A stretch of DNA of 64,000 nucleotides from Fluviicola sp. (GTDB lineage Bacteria; Bacteroidota; Bacteroidia; Flavobacteriales_D; Crocinitomicaceae). The stretch is from contig NZ_JBCNJT010000004.1 in assembly GCF_039596395.1 (NCBI RefSeq), positions 248,001 to 312,000 of the forward strand, in the 5' to 3' direction. Position numbers and translations under genes: made by a program. Under the pieces are notes generated by a model, which ran no database searches, was not told the origin of the DNA, and was given only the letters and a program-made list of their open reading frames with translations. The stretch's first letter is position 1. The number at the start of each line of letters is the position of its first letter. This document shows, one piece after another, positions 26,601-34,828 of this stretch.

Positions 26601-28040
26601 GGCGTAAAAGGTATTATTGGTCGCAACAACTTTTACTTCATGCTTTTGAGCCAGCTTGATTAATGAAGCATTTACGCGGTTTTCATCTTCCTGACCGTGA
26701 CGCATAATTTCCACGTACAAATCATCCTTGAAGATATTCTTCCACCAGATCAATGCTTCTTCGGCCTGCTTCTCACCCACGTTCAACAACAAACTCGGGA
26801 TTTCTCCACTCAGTCCTCCCGTAAGCACGATGAGGTCTTCGTGGTATTGTTCTATAGCCATTTTGTCGATCCGCGGAACGTAGTACATTCCTTCGGTGTG
26901 GGCCATGGAAGCCAGCTTGATGAGGTTGTGGTAACCGTTCTTGTTCTTTGCAATGAAAACAACCAATGATCCGTTGTCTTTCACCGTTTTATCCTTGCGG
27001 TCGCGGCACACATACATTTCACATCCGATAATCGGAAGCAAAGGTTGTTTGGTATATGTTTGACCGTTTTCTTCCGCCTGCTGGCGTTCCGCTTCAATTT
27101 CCTTATTGATCCCGGCAATTGCTTTCTCGAAATGGAAAGCGGCCATCATGTTTCCGATATCCGTCAGGGCAACGGCCGGCATGTTGTGTTTGATTGCCTG
27201 TTTCACCAATCCTTTCACATCCATCGTGGATTGGAGAATGGTAAACTGCGTATGATTGTGCAAGTGTACGAAAGGAACATCTCTCAATCGTTCCCTTGCT
27301 TCCGTCACATCGACTGAAACGGAATCGTCGCTTGTCTGCTTTTTGAGTTTGGCGCTTTCTTCCTTAAGATTCAGGTGAGTAAGCCCGATCGGCTGGATGA
27401 AATCCGGGTTCGCAATCTTGAAACGATCGAAAAACTCCAGTTCGACCTTTAATTCTTCTTTGGTAAAGACTTCTCTGCGGACCAATTCGAAGAAACAACG
27501 CGTAGTTGCTTCCACATCGGCAGTTGCGTTGTGTGCTTCACCGAAAGGAACGCTGAACAGGTAATTGTGTAGCTCCGTCAGTGTCGGTAACTTGAATTTT
27601 CCTCCGCGACCTCCGGGAATCTTACACAATTCAGCTGTTACCTCGGTACAGGTATCCAGAACGGGAAGAGCATGCATATTGGTTTCCACCTGCATCCGCA
27701 GGAATTCCGCCCCCATAATGTTCAGGTCGAAGCCAATATTCTGTCCGACCACGAACTGCGCTTTCCCCAGAGCTTCATTGAATTCTGCGATAACATCTTC
27801 CAAAGCTTCCCCTTGCTCTGTTGCCAATTCGGTGGAAATTCCGTGAATACGTTCTGCATCGTAAGGAATATCGAATCCGTCAGGGCGGATCAGGAAGTCT
27901 TTTGCTTCGATCAGATTCCCCAACTCATCATGCAATTGCCAGGCAATCTGGATCGCTCTCGGCCAATTGTCCAAATCGGTCAAAGGAGCATTCCAATCAC
28001 GGGGTAAACCTGTTGTTTCGGTATCGAAAATTAAAAACAT
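23655..28040 (-). CDS. dnaE: DNA polymerase III alpha subunit with fused 3'-5' exonuclease
   Basis: 1461 residues, the main replicative polymerase. An N-terminal DnaQ-type exonuclease (1-190) has all DEDDh residues: D6 and E8 in FDTETTG, D105 in NIGFDLN, H170 and D175 in HNATADVE. The PHP domain starts near 257 (HLHNHTQF), but its usual TDHGN is TDIGN with I295 in place of a metal-binding His. The palm has PDIDIDF with D685 and D687. Tandem HhH, OB fold (TGKPFGLIIIEDYTN) and tail follow. Exonuclease fusion is known in Bacteroidota, so proofreading is built in while PHP chemistry is probably lost. Long open frames on the opposite strand are shadows. Confidence 0.97.
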   Translation of the reverse strand: MFLIFDTETTGLPRDWNAPLTDLDNWPRAIQIAWQLHDELGNLIEAKDFLIRPDGFDIPYDAERIHGISTELATEQGEALEDVIAEFNEALGKAQFVVGQNIGFDLNIMGAEFLRMQVETNMHALPVLDTCTEVTAELCKIPGGRGGKFKLPTLTELHNYLFSVPFGEAHNATADVEATTRCFFELVRREVFTKEELKVELEFFDRFKIANPDFIQPIGLTHLNLKEESAKLKKQTSDDSVSVDVTEARERLRDVPFVHLHNHTQFTILQSTMDVKGLVKQAIKHNMPAVALTDIGNMMAAFHFEKAIAGINKEIEAERQQAEENGQTYTKQPLLPIIGCEMYVCRDRKDKTVKDNGSLVVFIAKNKNGYHNLIKLASMAHTEGMYYVPRIDKMAIEQYHEDLIVLTGGLSGEIPSLLLNVGEKQAEEALIWWKNIFKDDLYVEIMRHGQEDENRVNASLIKLAQKHEVKVVATNNTFYATREDANTHDILLCVRDGEQVTTPKGKGRNFRFGLENEEYYFKSADEMKELFLDLPEAIESVAEILGKVEHYPLAREVLLPAFDIPDEFKHPEDEVDGGKRGENAYLRHLTYEGAAKRYPEITPEIRERLDFELATVERTGYPGYFLIVQDFCKAARDMGVSVGPGRGSAAGSAVAYCTGITNVDPIAYDLLFERFLNPDRVSMPDIDIDFDDEGRGRVIDWVIEKYGANQVAQIITYGTMAAKSSIRDAGRVLDLPLIETNGLAKLIPDNFSLDAIFNWEEPKLAEKLANSPLDLANVQELRALARGNDLRAQVLKQAQRIEGSVRNTGIHACGVIITPDDITNFVPVALAKDTGMWCTQFDNSVAEEAGLLKMDFLGLKTLTLIKDAVRNVKKRHGIDLDPDHFPIDDEKTYELFQRGETVGIFQYESPGMQKYMRELRPSVFADLIAMNALYRPGPLEYIPDFIKRKNGEQEIKYDLDACEEYLKETYGITVYQEQVMLLSQKLAGFSKGDADVLRKAMGKKQRYILDKMKPQFVAQGQERGHDPNILEKIWKDWEAFASYAFNKSHSTCYAWIAYQTAYLKANYPAEFMAAVLSNNLNDITQVSFFMEECRRMGIEVLGPDVNESSYEFTVNQAGAVRFGLGGIKGLGSGPVENIIEERNNGFFTSIFDMTKRLNLRLVNKKALESMAYAGCFDSFKGAHRAQYFALDGSGKTFIENALKYGNSLQDNENSAQVSMFGESADVKMPEPTIPNSEEWSLLYKLNREREVVGIFISGHPLDDFRVEIEAFCNGNVELLQNVKNHLGRDFTIPAIITDAQHLTTKTGKPFGLIIIEDYTNSHKQYIFGDTYLKFKHLLTKDLFVAIKGRVQEGPYPDKITKMKPIEFSITSIEQLQDMMGNKSATINITVPIKLLDQMMLNKLETMFRESDEGNCSVKFTVIDHLDNLTVSMPSKRLRINPSARMLSEMKEMQLEIGFDTN

Positions 28041-28181
28041 GTGAGTCTTTGTTTGGGGACAATAAAGATAGTCAAAAGAAAGGGACGAATCAAAACCGGG
28101 AAGGCCGCTTGTTAATAACTCACAGCTATTTTTAGCAAGTTTTAAAAATCAGGTGAATTTCAGCGCGTGGAACCGGGTGAA

Positions 28182-30329
28182 CTACTTCTTTCTTTCGATT
28201 TTCTTCCGGTAATCGTGCAGCTTGCCATTAACAGCATTAACGAGTTTTGAATTCTTCAGAACTGCATCCCTGTTGCGCATTTGATTCGTTTTCACATGAT
28301 CTTCGATTTTTTTATGACGAATCAGTTCCATCCGGGAATTCCATGGAATGACCTTTGTGGATTTACGCATGGCCCAGGCAAAATAATTAAACGTTTCCAC
28401 CAGGCTTTTTACCAGCGATTGGTTTTCGGTATTCCAGCAAATGGTTTCGGTAACAGTTTCAGAAGATTCCAGGCAGAATTGTTTGACATCCGCTCCCGTA
28501 AACACATTGGCACGTCTGAGCAACATAAAATTCTTTTTGTTTTTCTCAAAGGCTGCATCTCTCTTTTTAACCAGTTTCACCAGGTACAGGTAATCCTTGC
28601 AAACAGAATCTGCCATGTCCAGGACATCCCGGTCAACACTATTGGCCAGCACTTCTTTTTCCGCAGCAATTTTCTTCCGCAGTTCCCGGATGTAGAATTT
28701 GTAGCTATCCAATTGGTTGATAACCCGCATTTCACCATCCATGTAATAGTTATTTACCAGGGGAACAGCTACTTTTTGCTGCTCTCTTAAATTCAGCCAA
28801 AGCACTCCCAGATTCAATTTAAAACGCGTTTGGATCGAACGGATCTCGGTGGTCAGTGAATCGCAATAAGATTTACCGGCAGCTATTTTTTGCCGGACTT
28901 TCTCAAGTTGTTCATCCTTCATTTTCTTTACCGGCCCCGCTTCCCTGTAGTTGTTGTTGAACTTGTTCAAAAAATTCGTTTCGGATCTGTGCAAGCTCTT
29001 CGACTTGAAACCCAGCGCACGCACCTGGTTTCTTTTGGTCGCTGTCCGGTTCACCAACTTGTTCAACTCCGCCAAATCGGTACGATTTTCTTTTAAAAGC
29101 ACGTATTTCTTGGCAGTGTTCTTCCTGATCTGGAAAGTCGCTTCAATCCGGGCATCCTGCTGCGCTTTTTTGTAATACCCTCTCGCTTTCAACAAATAAG
29201 CCTCGGTGGAATCCATCAAATGTACCCTGGTCAAAGAATCTGTTTCTTTCAGGACTTCACCGAACAAATATCCTCCCATGGTCAGGTTGTAATTTCCCGG
29301 CAAAAAATGATTGTCCGGATTGCTGCGGAGGCTTGCTGAATAATTCCTTGCTTCCCTTACCAGCTCGTCGGATGCTTCATAATCATCGCAATCCAGGCAA
29401 AATGTCCCGTAACGGGTAGTGTCCATTGCTAAATACTCAGGAATGTTATAGGATTTAGTATCTGCAACAAAATCCGCCACATTGAAAGTCTTTTGCGAGA
29501 AAGCCCAGACCGGGTTATTCGGGAAGTGGGTCACCGCAAACTTTTCCGGGTTTGCCAGGTAGAATTCCGAATTCGCAACACCGTTGAATTTCTGCTTCAT
29601 TTTAAAAGGAAACCAATTCAGTATCCGGATGAATATGCGCGGGAAGAAGCGGATAACATGTATTTTTTGAGAACTGTAAACGGTTTCTTTCGGCAAATTG
29701 CAAAGCTTATTCCTTTTAATTTTCGAACCGAATTTTACCTCGACTTCTTTCGTACGCCCTGATAATTTTTCAATTTTCCGGATTCGCCATTTTGCCAAAC
29801 GTTTGTAATCCCAACTCACATTTCCGGAACACCAGGTTGGGTCATACAAATACCAGACACGATCCAGTTTCACCGCACTCCAGGCGTGATTGTCAAAATA
29901 AAGCGCATCGTTCACATCAAAATTCACTTCTTTCGCATACCCGGTAACGGTTACATTTTGCAAACCGGCGTAAATGCACAGCGAATCCATCAGATTGGTG
30001 TAATCCGTGCAGATTCCCCTCCTTCTTTTCAATGTCTGTTTCAACGAACGGTTGGACGAAAAAGCTCTTCCGGAATTATACCGCCGGTAATCGTATTTCA
30101 GATTGTTGACCACCCAGGAAAGAATGGCGTCGAATTTTTCTTTATCGCCCGTTTTCCCGGAAGTAATTGCAGCGGAAAGCACCTTCGCATCCAGTGTCAG
30201 CCCTCTTTTAAGAACTATTTTTTCAAACCGGATCGGCTTCAGGGAATCCTGCGCGTATGAAGGAACACTCCAAAATAAGAGCAGCACCATACTCAATTGC
30301 AGCAAATGTTGATTGGCCAGCCGGTTCAT
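28182..30329 (-). CDS. Exported transglutaminase-like protein
   Basis: 715 residues with signal peptide (LSMVLLLFWSVPSYAQ). The transglutaminase core lies at about 60-170 with C107 (RRRGICTDYTNL), H148 (DNHAWSAVKL) and D163 (WYLYDPTW), a complete Cys-His-Asp set similar to the kyphoscoliosis-peptidase group. The remaining 500 residues are Lys/Arg-rich and helical, with likely coiled coil at about 400-560. Peptide cleavage or cross-linking in the periplasm is plausible; substrate unknown. The 151-base gap to dnaE shows no terminator. Confidence 0.8.
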   Translation of the reverse strand: MNRLANQHLLQLSMVLLLFWSVPSYAQDSLKPIRFEKIVLKRGLTLDAKVLSAAITSGKTGDKEKFDAILSWVVNNLKYDYRRYNSGRAFSSNRSLKQTLKRRRGICTDYTNLMDSLCIYAGLQNVTVTGYAKEVNFDVNDALYFDNHAWSAVKLDRVWYLYDPTWCSGNVSWDYKRLAKWRIRKIEKLSGRTKEVEVKFGSKIKRNKLCNLPKETVYSSQKIHVIRFFPRIFIRILNWFPFKMKQKFNGVANSEFYLANPEKFAVTHFPNNPVWAFSQKTFNVADFVADTKSYNIPEYLAMDTTRYGTFCLDCDDYEASDELVREARNYSASLRSNPDNHFLPGNYNLTMGGYLFGEVLKETDSLTRVHLMDSTEAYLLKARGYYKKAQQDARIEATFQIRKNTAKKYVLLKENRTDLAELNKLVNRTATKRNQVRALGFKSKSLHRSETNFLNKFNNNYREAGPVKKMKDEQLEKVRQKIAAGKSYCDSLTTEIRSIQTRFKLNLGVLWLNLREQQKVAVPLVNNYYMDGEMRVINQLDSYKFYIRELRKKIAAEKEVLANSVDRDVLDMADSVCKDYLYLVKLVKKRDAAFEKNKKNFMLLRRANVFTGADVKQFCLESSETVTETICWNTENQSLVKSLVETFNYFAWAMRKSTKVIPWNSRMELIRHKKIEDHVKTNQMRNRDAVLKNSKLVNAVNGKLHDYRKKIERKK

Positions 30330-30381
30330 TCGATTAAATCTCTATACAATAATGCCTTTTCCGGAAGATGTTACAAAACAA

Positions 30382-30417
30382 AAAAGGTAAACAAAATTAG
30401 TTCTTTGTTTACCTTTT
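30382..30417. terminator. Strong bidirectional terminator
   Basis: Perfect 14-bp stem AAAAGGTAAACAAA (30382-30395) / TTTGTTTACCTTTT (30404-30417) with an 8-base loop, between the DUF1573 gene ending at 30441 and the start of the transglutaminase-like gene. Confidence 0.85.
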
Positions 30418-30440
30418 CAGAAATCGGGTGGATTGGAATT

Positions 30441-30881
30441 TTAGTTCGTCGAAACGGCTTCCGTTTTAGTTTCAGGCACTTTCGCAGTAAGCACATTTCC
30501 TTTGATGCGTACTACTTTCACCGACTCATTCACTGCATTGGATGTGATCGTAACGGATTTATTGATCGGACCTGCAGTAGCGGTGTTGTAATGCACCTTG
30601 ATCTCACCGGTTGCTCCCGGCTGGATCGGTTCTGTAGGCCATTGAGGCACGGTACACGAACAGGAACCTTTCACATTTTCGAGGATCAACGGAGCATTTC
30701 CCGTGTTTTTGAATACAAAGACGCAATCGCCGTTTGCTCCGTTCTCAATCGTTCCATAATCGTGCGATTCTTTCTCGAATTGAATTTGCGGCCCTGTCAA
30801 AACTTGTGGCTGAGCCGATGCTTGTTTTACACCCAGTGTAAAAACAAAACTTAAGATTAAAAGAAGTGTATTTGCTTTCAT
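30441..30881 (-). CDS. DUF1573 periplasmic protein (copy 1)
   Basis: 146 residues. Signal peptide ends in ASAQ. The body is a single Ig-like DUF1573 domain: FEKESHDYGTI, FKNTGNAPLILENVKGSCSCTVPQWP, PINKSVTITSNAVNESVKVVRIKGNV. The C-S-C pair is conserved in all three neighbouring copies. The family is abundant in Bacteroidota and function is unclear, perhaps structural or adhesion-like in the envelope. It is closest to copy 3 (31488) and separated from copy 2 by 215 bases with an inverted repeat. Confidence 0.85.
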   Translation of the reverse strand: MKANTLLLILSFVFTLGVKQASAQPQVLTGPQIQFEKESHDYGTIENGANGDCVFVFKNTGNAPLILENVKGSCSCTVPQWPTEPIQPGATGEIKVHYNTATAGPINKSVTITSNAVNESVKVVRIKGNVLTAKVPETKTEAVSTN

Positions 30882-30981
30882 TGTGTAGCATTTAAATATG
30901 AAGCAATCTACGGAATAGCAACGAAGTGGAAGTCAGGTTTAACAGGGCTTTAACTCAAGTCTTAAATTGTTGTTAATACAG

Positions 30982-31088
30982 AATGAGAGCGGGATAGATA
31001 ATGAGAATGATGAAAAGAAGTGAAACGGCCTGAAAGCAGTTTTCTAGAGTTGTAAAAGATGGTTTAAATCCTCTTTACCGCTCTCATT
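30982..31088. repeat. Long-loop inverted repeat in the DUF1573 spacer
   Basis: AATGAGAGCGG (30982-30992) and its exact complement CCGCTCTCATT (31078-31088), 85 bases apart, span most of the gap between two DUF1573 genes. The inner sequence repeats words such as GAATGA and AATGAGA. No gene is visible inside. Confidence 0.5.
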
Positions 31089-31096
31089 TTCACTCT

Positions 31097-31471
31097 CTAT
31101 TCTCCCTCCGGAATAACGAAGACTTTGAAGCGGACCTTTTCGGTTCCTTTTTTGGTATTGGTCGAAAGGATGATTGAACGATCCTGTTCGTAGTATTTTC
31201 CCTTTGTCTCAAAAGTCACGTGCATCACTGCCGATTTTCCGGGAGGAATCGGTTCTGGAAGTATTGCTTTGGTGCAAGGACAGGAAACTTTGTAATCGGA
31301 AATGATCAGGGGCGCATCACCGGTATTGGTAATAACGTAATCGTGTGAAATGACCGGCCCTTCTTTTGTTTTGGGGAAAGTAAACACGGCCTTATCAACA
31401 GAAAATTCCGCTTTCTGACCGATGCAAAAAGCGGAATTCAATAGCAGAAATGCGATAGTTAAAACACGCAT
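31097..31471 (-). CDS. DUF1573-like periplasmic protein (copy 2)
   Basis: 124 residues from the ATG at 31471; this start gives a clean signal peptide (LTIAFLLLNSAFCIGQ) and a 16-base gap to the upstream gene instead of an overlap. A diverged DUF1573 domain keeps ISHDYVITNTGDAPLIISDYKVSCPCTKAILPEPIPPGKSA. Its C-P-C replaces C-S-C or C-G-C of the other copies. It is probably co-transcribed with copy 3, immediately upstream. Confidence 0.8.
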   Translation of the reverse strand: MRVLTIAFLLLNSAFCIGQKAEFSVDKAVFTFPKTKEGPVISHDYVITNTGDAPLIISDYKVSCPCTKAILPEPIPPGKSAVMHVTFETKGKYYEQDRSIILSTNTKKGTEKVRFKVFVIPEGE

Positions 31472-31487
31472 TTGATGTTCATTTTTT

Positions 31488-31940
31488 TTAGTGAGCAGAT
31501 GGAGCTCCACCATCGTTTACAGGACTTGTTCCTTCCGGTTGCGGAGCAACGTTTCCTTTGATACGGATTACTTTTGTAGGCTCATTTACAGCATTGGAAG
31601 TGATTGTTACGTTCTTGTTGATAGCACCCGGACGTTTTGTATCGTACTTCACTGTAATTACTCCTTTTGCTCCCGGAGCAATCGGTTCTTTCGGCCACTC
31701 AGGAACCGTACAACCACATGATCCTTTTGCGTTTGAAATAATCAAAGGCGCGTTCCCTGTATTTGTAAAAGAAAATGTACAAGTTCCATTAGCTCCGTAT
31801 TTGATATTTCCGTAATCATGCGTTTCTTTCGCAAATTCAATCTTAGCCCCGCTTTGACTCTGAATTTCCTGAGCTACAGCAGTGTTTGCACTGATCACAG
31901 CTACAAAAGCTAACATCATTGTAAATAATACTCTTTTCAT
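31488..31940 (-). CDS. DUF1573 periplasmic protein (copy 3)
   Basis: 150 residues, signal peptide ending in AVAQ, one DUF1573 domain (FAKETHDYGNI, FTNTGNAPLIISNAKGSCGCTVPEWP, INKNVTITSNAVNEPTKVIRIKGNV) and a short Pro/Gly-rich tail. Very similar to copy 1 over the whole domain, indicating local duplication. First gene of a likely two-gene unit with copy 2. Confidence 0.85.
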   Translation of the reverse strand: MKRVLFTMMLAFVAVISANTAVAQEIQSQSGAKIEFAKETHDYGNIKYGANGTCTFSFTNTGNAPLIISNAKGSCGCTVPEWPKEPIAPGAKGVITVKYDTKRPGAINKNVTITSNAVNEPTKVIRIKGNVAPQPEGTSPVNDGGAPSAH

Positions 31941-32031
31941 TTTGTTTCTTATTAGTTGTTGTAAATATAGATTATAAAGTCTTACTCCAAATTTTCTTTA
32001 ACACATAGTTAACGAAATTCCATTCAAAAAC

Positions 32032-32580
32032 CTAATTTGCTTTGGAAACGTATTCGTCAAAGGTCAAATCAATGTACTTTAAACGGTCTTCGATCTGCTT
32101 TCGTTGCTCGGGTTTCATATCCGGACTTTCCTTCAGCAATAGTTCGTAATACTTTTTAACCTTGTCCTTCTGTCTCGGAACAACAAATACATCGTAAGCA
32201 CCGGCAAGACTTTCCAATACCATCGGCCGGTTTTTGTACACCGGGTACATGGCAATCAAAGAATCCGCGATAACTACCGAACGCTGGTGCAAACCGGAAG
32301 AAGCAAAAATAATGTGTGCTTTATCCATGTATCTTGGAGCTTCGGGTGATTTGGGAAAACGATGCGCTACCGACAAACATTTCTCTGCATACAGAACTGC
32401 TGTTTCCTGACTGTACTGCATTCCGCTTCTTTTCAGCGAATCTTCAAATAATTTCACTTCCTTCACGGCAGAAGCCAAATCGCCTTTCCGGGTTCCGGTT
32501 TTCTTTTCAACAGTTTTTTCGGGGCCGGAAGAACAAGCCATCATCAAACTTCCGACAGCAATTGCATAGAATACCTTCAT
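32032..32580 (-). CDS. Predicted lipoprotein with TPR-like helices
   Basis: 182 residues. Lipobox SLMMAC with lipidated Cys at 16, followed by a charged linker and a helical body: ETAVLYAEKCLSVAHRFPKSPEAPRYMDKAHIIF and LLLKESPDMKPEQRKQIEDRLKY resemble degenerate TPR units. Its ATG overlaps the deformylase stop by one base (TAATG), so translation is coupled to def. Function unknown; an envelope assembly role is possible. Confidence 0.75.
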   Translation of the reverse strand: MKVFYAIAVGSLMMACSSGPEKTVEKKTGTRKGDLASAVKEVKLFEDSLKRSGMQYSQETAVLYAEKCLSVAHRFPKSPEAPRYMDKAHIIFASSGLHQRSVVIADSLIAMYPVYKNRPMVLESLAGAYDVFVVPRQKDKVKKYYELLLKESPDMKPEQRKQIEDRLKYIDLTFDEYVSKAN

Positions 32581-33176
32581 TATTTTCCTTTTTTGAATGT
32601 CGGGAACTTCATTTTATAGGCTACAGAGATCAATCCCTGGGAAATATTCTGCAGTCGTTTGCTCAGCAATCTTCTTTTCAATACCGAAAGATGGTCTGTA
32701 AACAATACTCCTTCGATGTGGTCGTATTCGTGCTGAATGATCCGTGCTTTATAGCCATCAAACCACTCATCGTGGAATTGCCAGTTCTCGTCGTAATAAG
32801 TCATGCGGATCTTTTCCTTGCGGTAAACCTCTTCGCGGATTTTCGGGATACTCAAACATCCTTCATGGAATCCCCATGCTTCACCGGCTTCTTCTTCAAT
32901 AATCGGATTGATGAAAACGCGTTTGAAACCTTCCATTCCTTCTGCTTTCGGATCTTCTTCTTCATCCTCATCTGTTTCCGCAAACGGACTTCCGTCTACC
33001 ACAAACAAACGAATGGAGCGATTGATCTGAGGCGCAGCAAGACCAACTCCGGATGCTTCATACATCGTTTCAAACATGTCTTCGATCAGTTTATTCAATT
33101 CCGGATAATCCTGGTCGATTTCCACCGCTTCCTTTTTCAGGATCGGGTCACCGTATGCAACAATTGGCAATATCAT
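32580..33176 (-). CDS. def: Peptide deformylase
   Basis: 198 residues from MILPIVAYGD; the in-frame extension upstream has no family match. Removes the formyl group from nascent proteins. Motif I is GVGLAAPQ (43-50), motif II EGCLS (105-109, metal-ligand C107), motif III QHEYDH (148-153, metal ligands H149 and H153, catalytic E150). An acidic insert (DEDEEEDPKAE, about 70-80) is typical of Bacteroidota forms. Stop and start overlap with the downstream lipoprotein; promoter at 33325-33352. Confidence 0.96.
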   Translation of the reverse strand: MILPIVAYGDPILKKEAVEIDQDYPELNKLIEDMFETMYEASGVGLAAPQINRSIRLFVVDGSPFAETDEDEEEDPKAEGMEGFKRVFINPIIEEEAGEAWGFHEGCLSIPKIREEVYRKEKIRMTYYDENWQFHDEWFDGYKARIIQHEYDHIEGVLFTDHLSVLKRRLLSKRLQNISQGLISVAYKMKFPTFKKGK

Positions 33177-33238
33177 TCTTTTCTCTTTTTTACTCTCATT
33201 ATACAGATCAAGGTACCAATCCTTGTCTTTTCGAACTA

Positions 33239-33320
33239 TTTCAGCGCGTTCAAAAGTGGAAATGTTCAATCGTTCAATGGAACCCTTTTGAACATTTAAA
33301 CTCTTTGAACCATTTAAACA
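33239..33320. repeat. GTTCAAA/TTTAAA word-repeat leader of def
   Basis: The stretch just upstream of def consists of variants of GTTCAA(A) and TTTAAA in both orientations (CGTTCAAAAG, GTTCAATCGTTCAATGGAACC, TTTTGAACATTTAAACTCTTTGAACCATTTAAAC). It would be transcribed as the def leader. The same word fills spacers at 54359 and 60296. Confidence 0.55.
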
Positions 33321-33324
33321 TCTG

Positions 33325-33352
33325 CAAAGTTAGGAAATAGACTCTTTCAAAA
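33325..33352 (-). promoter_or_regulatory. Promoter of def
   Basis: On the minus strand TTTTG (33352-33348), 15-base spacer, TAACTTTG (33332-33325). The -7 box is perfect; the spacer is on the short side. The transcript would carry a leader of about 145 bases containing the word repeat. Confidence 0.55.
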
Positions 33353-33361
33353 TACTTTTCC

Positions 33362-33802
33362 TTATTTTACGCGGGTTTCAAGGTAATCCTGGAGGATAAT
33401 CGTGGCACTTACCGTATCAATCAATCCTTTTTGCTCCCGGTCTTTTTTCTTCAATCCGCTTTGTGCAATCACTGCCGAAGCCATTTTTGAAGTGAACCGT
33501 TCGTCCAGCAAACTCACTAACACCCCCGGAAAATTCTTCTGAACCGCTTCTTTCAATAAACGTACATTTTGGGTAATGTGTGAGTCGGAAGCATCTAATC
33601 TTTTTGGTTCACCGATTACAATCTCCACCACTTTCTCTTTCGCAACAAGCTGCTTCAGTTCATCCATCAGGGTTTTGCTGTCAATTGTTTTTAAACCGAA
33701 TGCAAATAATTGCATGTCATCGGAAAGCGCCAGACCGGTTCTTTTCAGGCCGAAATCGATTGCGAGGATTTTAGACAAGTATTGAGAATTATAAGTTACC
33801 AT
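33362..33802 (-). CDS. ruvX: RuvX/YqgF family Holliday-junction resolvase-like protein
   Basis: 146 residues from the ATG at 33802; a TTG 8 codons later is an alternative start and an upstream ATG would add residues foreign to the family. RNase H-like fold: ILAIDFGLKRTGLALSD with the first catalytic Asp, GEPKRLDASDS, LLDERFTSKMA with the catalytic Glu, and the final Asp in GLIDTVSATIILQDYL. The family processes the 5' end of pre-16S rRNA and/or Holliday junctions. It lies 185 bases upstream of def on the same strand, but def has its own promoter. Confidence 0.9.
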   Translation of the reverse strand: MVTYNSQYLSKILAIDFGLKRTGLALSDDMQLFAFGLKTIDSKTLMDELKQLVAKEKVVEIVIGEPKRLDASDSHITQNVRLLKEAVQKNFPGVLVSLLDERFTSKMASAVIAQSGLKKKDREQKGLIDTVSATIILQDYLETRVK

Positions 33803-33881
33803 GCAAAAATACTGCTTTATTCGTGATGAATTCCTAATCGGAAACAGGACGCGCAGCATTCGTTTTCCTTCCTATTATTTT

Positions 33882-33889
33882 TACTTTTG
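33882..33889 (+). promoter_or_regulatory. -7 element of dapD
   Basis: TACTTTTG, perfect TAnnTTTG match, 16 bases before the dapD ATG; -33 not convincing. Confidence 0.5.
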
Positions 33890-33905
33890 CTGAAAAACCA
33901 AAAAT

Positions 33906-34715
33906 ATGCGTTCCATTATTGAAGCTGCCTGGGAAAATCGGGCATTGTTAGACCAGGCCGAAACCCGCCAGGCAATTGAACACGTTATCGAAGATATCGA
34001 CAAAGGAATACTGCGTGTTGCAGAGCCGAAGGAAGATGGTTCCTGGCAAGTGAACGAATGGGTAAAGAAAGCGGTTGTGATGTATTTCCCGATTCGCAAA
34101 ATGGAAACCATTGAAGTGGGCCCGTTCGAATTCCACGATAAAATGGCTTTGAAAAAGAACTATGCCGAATTGGGAGTTCGCGTGGTTCCGCATGCCATTG
34201 CGCGCTACGGAGCATTTGTTGCACCGGGAGTTATTATGATGCCTTCTTACGTAAACATCGGAGCTTATGTAGATTCCGGAACGATGGTTGACACTTGGGC
34301 AACGGTTGGATCCTGTGCACAGATCGGGAAGAATGTACATTTGAGCGGTGGTGTAGGTATCGGAGGCGTATTGGAACCTTTACAGGCTGCGCCGGTGATT
34401 ATCGAAGACGATGCTTTTATCGGATCGCGCTGTATCGTGGTAGAAGGAGTGCGCGTTGGAAAGGAAGCTGTTTTGGGTGCAAACGTTTGTTTGACCATGT
34501 CTACGAAAATCATTGATGTAACAGGACCGGAGCCGGTTGAACTGAAAGGATATGTTCCCGAGCGTTCGGTAGTGATCCCCGGATCTTACACCAAATCATT
34601 CCCTGCAGGAGATTTCCAGGTGCCTTGTGCTTTGATCATTGGCAAGCGCAAAGCATCTACAGATTTGAAAACTTCGTTGAACGATGCGCTGAGAGAGCAC
34701 AACGTAGCTGTTTAA
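33906..34715 (+). CDS. dapD: Tetrahydrodipicolinate N-succinyltransferase
   Basis: 269 residues; transfers succinyl from succinyl-CoA to tetrahydrodipicolinate in the lysine/diaminopimelate pathway. The N-terminal helical domain (IIEAAWENRALLD) precedes a left-handed parallel beta-helix made of hexapeptide repeats (GAFVAPGVIMMPSYVNIGAYVDSGTMV; ATVGSCAQIGKNVHLSGGVGIGGVLEP; DAFIGSRCIVVEGVRVGKEAVLGANV). Length and the C-terminal KSFPAGDFQVPCALIIGKRK match the family. Shows that the organism uses the succinylase branch. Single gene divergent from ruvX. Confidence 0.96.
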   Translation: MRSIIEAAWENRALLDQAETRQAIEHVIEDIDKGILRVAEPKEDGSWQVNEWVKKAVVMYFPIRKMETIEVGPFEFHDKMALKKNYAELGVRVVPHAIARYGAFVAPGVIMMPSYVNIGAYVDSGTMVDTWATVGSCAQIGKNVHLSGGVGIGGVLEPLQAAPVIIEDDAFIGSRCIVVEGVRVGKEAVLGANVCLTMSTKIIDVTGPEPVELKGYVPERSVVIPGSYTKSFPAGDFQVPCALIIGKRKASTDLKTSLNDALREHNVAV

Positions 34716-34749
34716 AACAGTTCTCAAAACATGGATTTATGAACCTTTC

Positions 34750-34785
34750 ATTCAGGAAATGTCAAACTTGTTGCATTTCCTGAAT
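34750..34785 (+). promoter_or_regulatory. Inverted repeat over a promoter (copy 1)
   Basis: ATTCAGGAAATG (34750-34761) and its exact complement CATTTCCTGAAT (34774-34785) enclose a 12-base loop ending in TTG (34771-34773). That TTG stands 18 bases before TATTTTTC (34792-34799), a -7 variant, so the palindrome overlaps the -33 region. It is repeated, with one changed base, before the paralogous gene. Confidence 0.6.
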
Positions 34786-34828
34786 CTTTACTATTTTTCA
34801 ACCTGAATAAATTACAACCATATAAATC

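Noticed and set aside
32316-33299. 327-codon open frame opposite def and the lipoprotein
   Set aside because: Shadow of two well-supported genes on the other strand.
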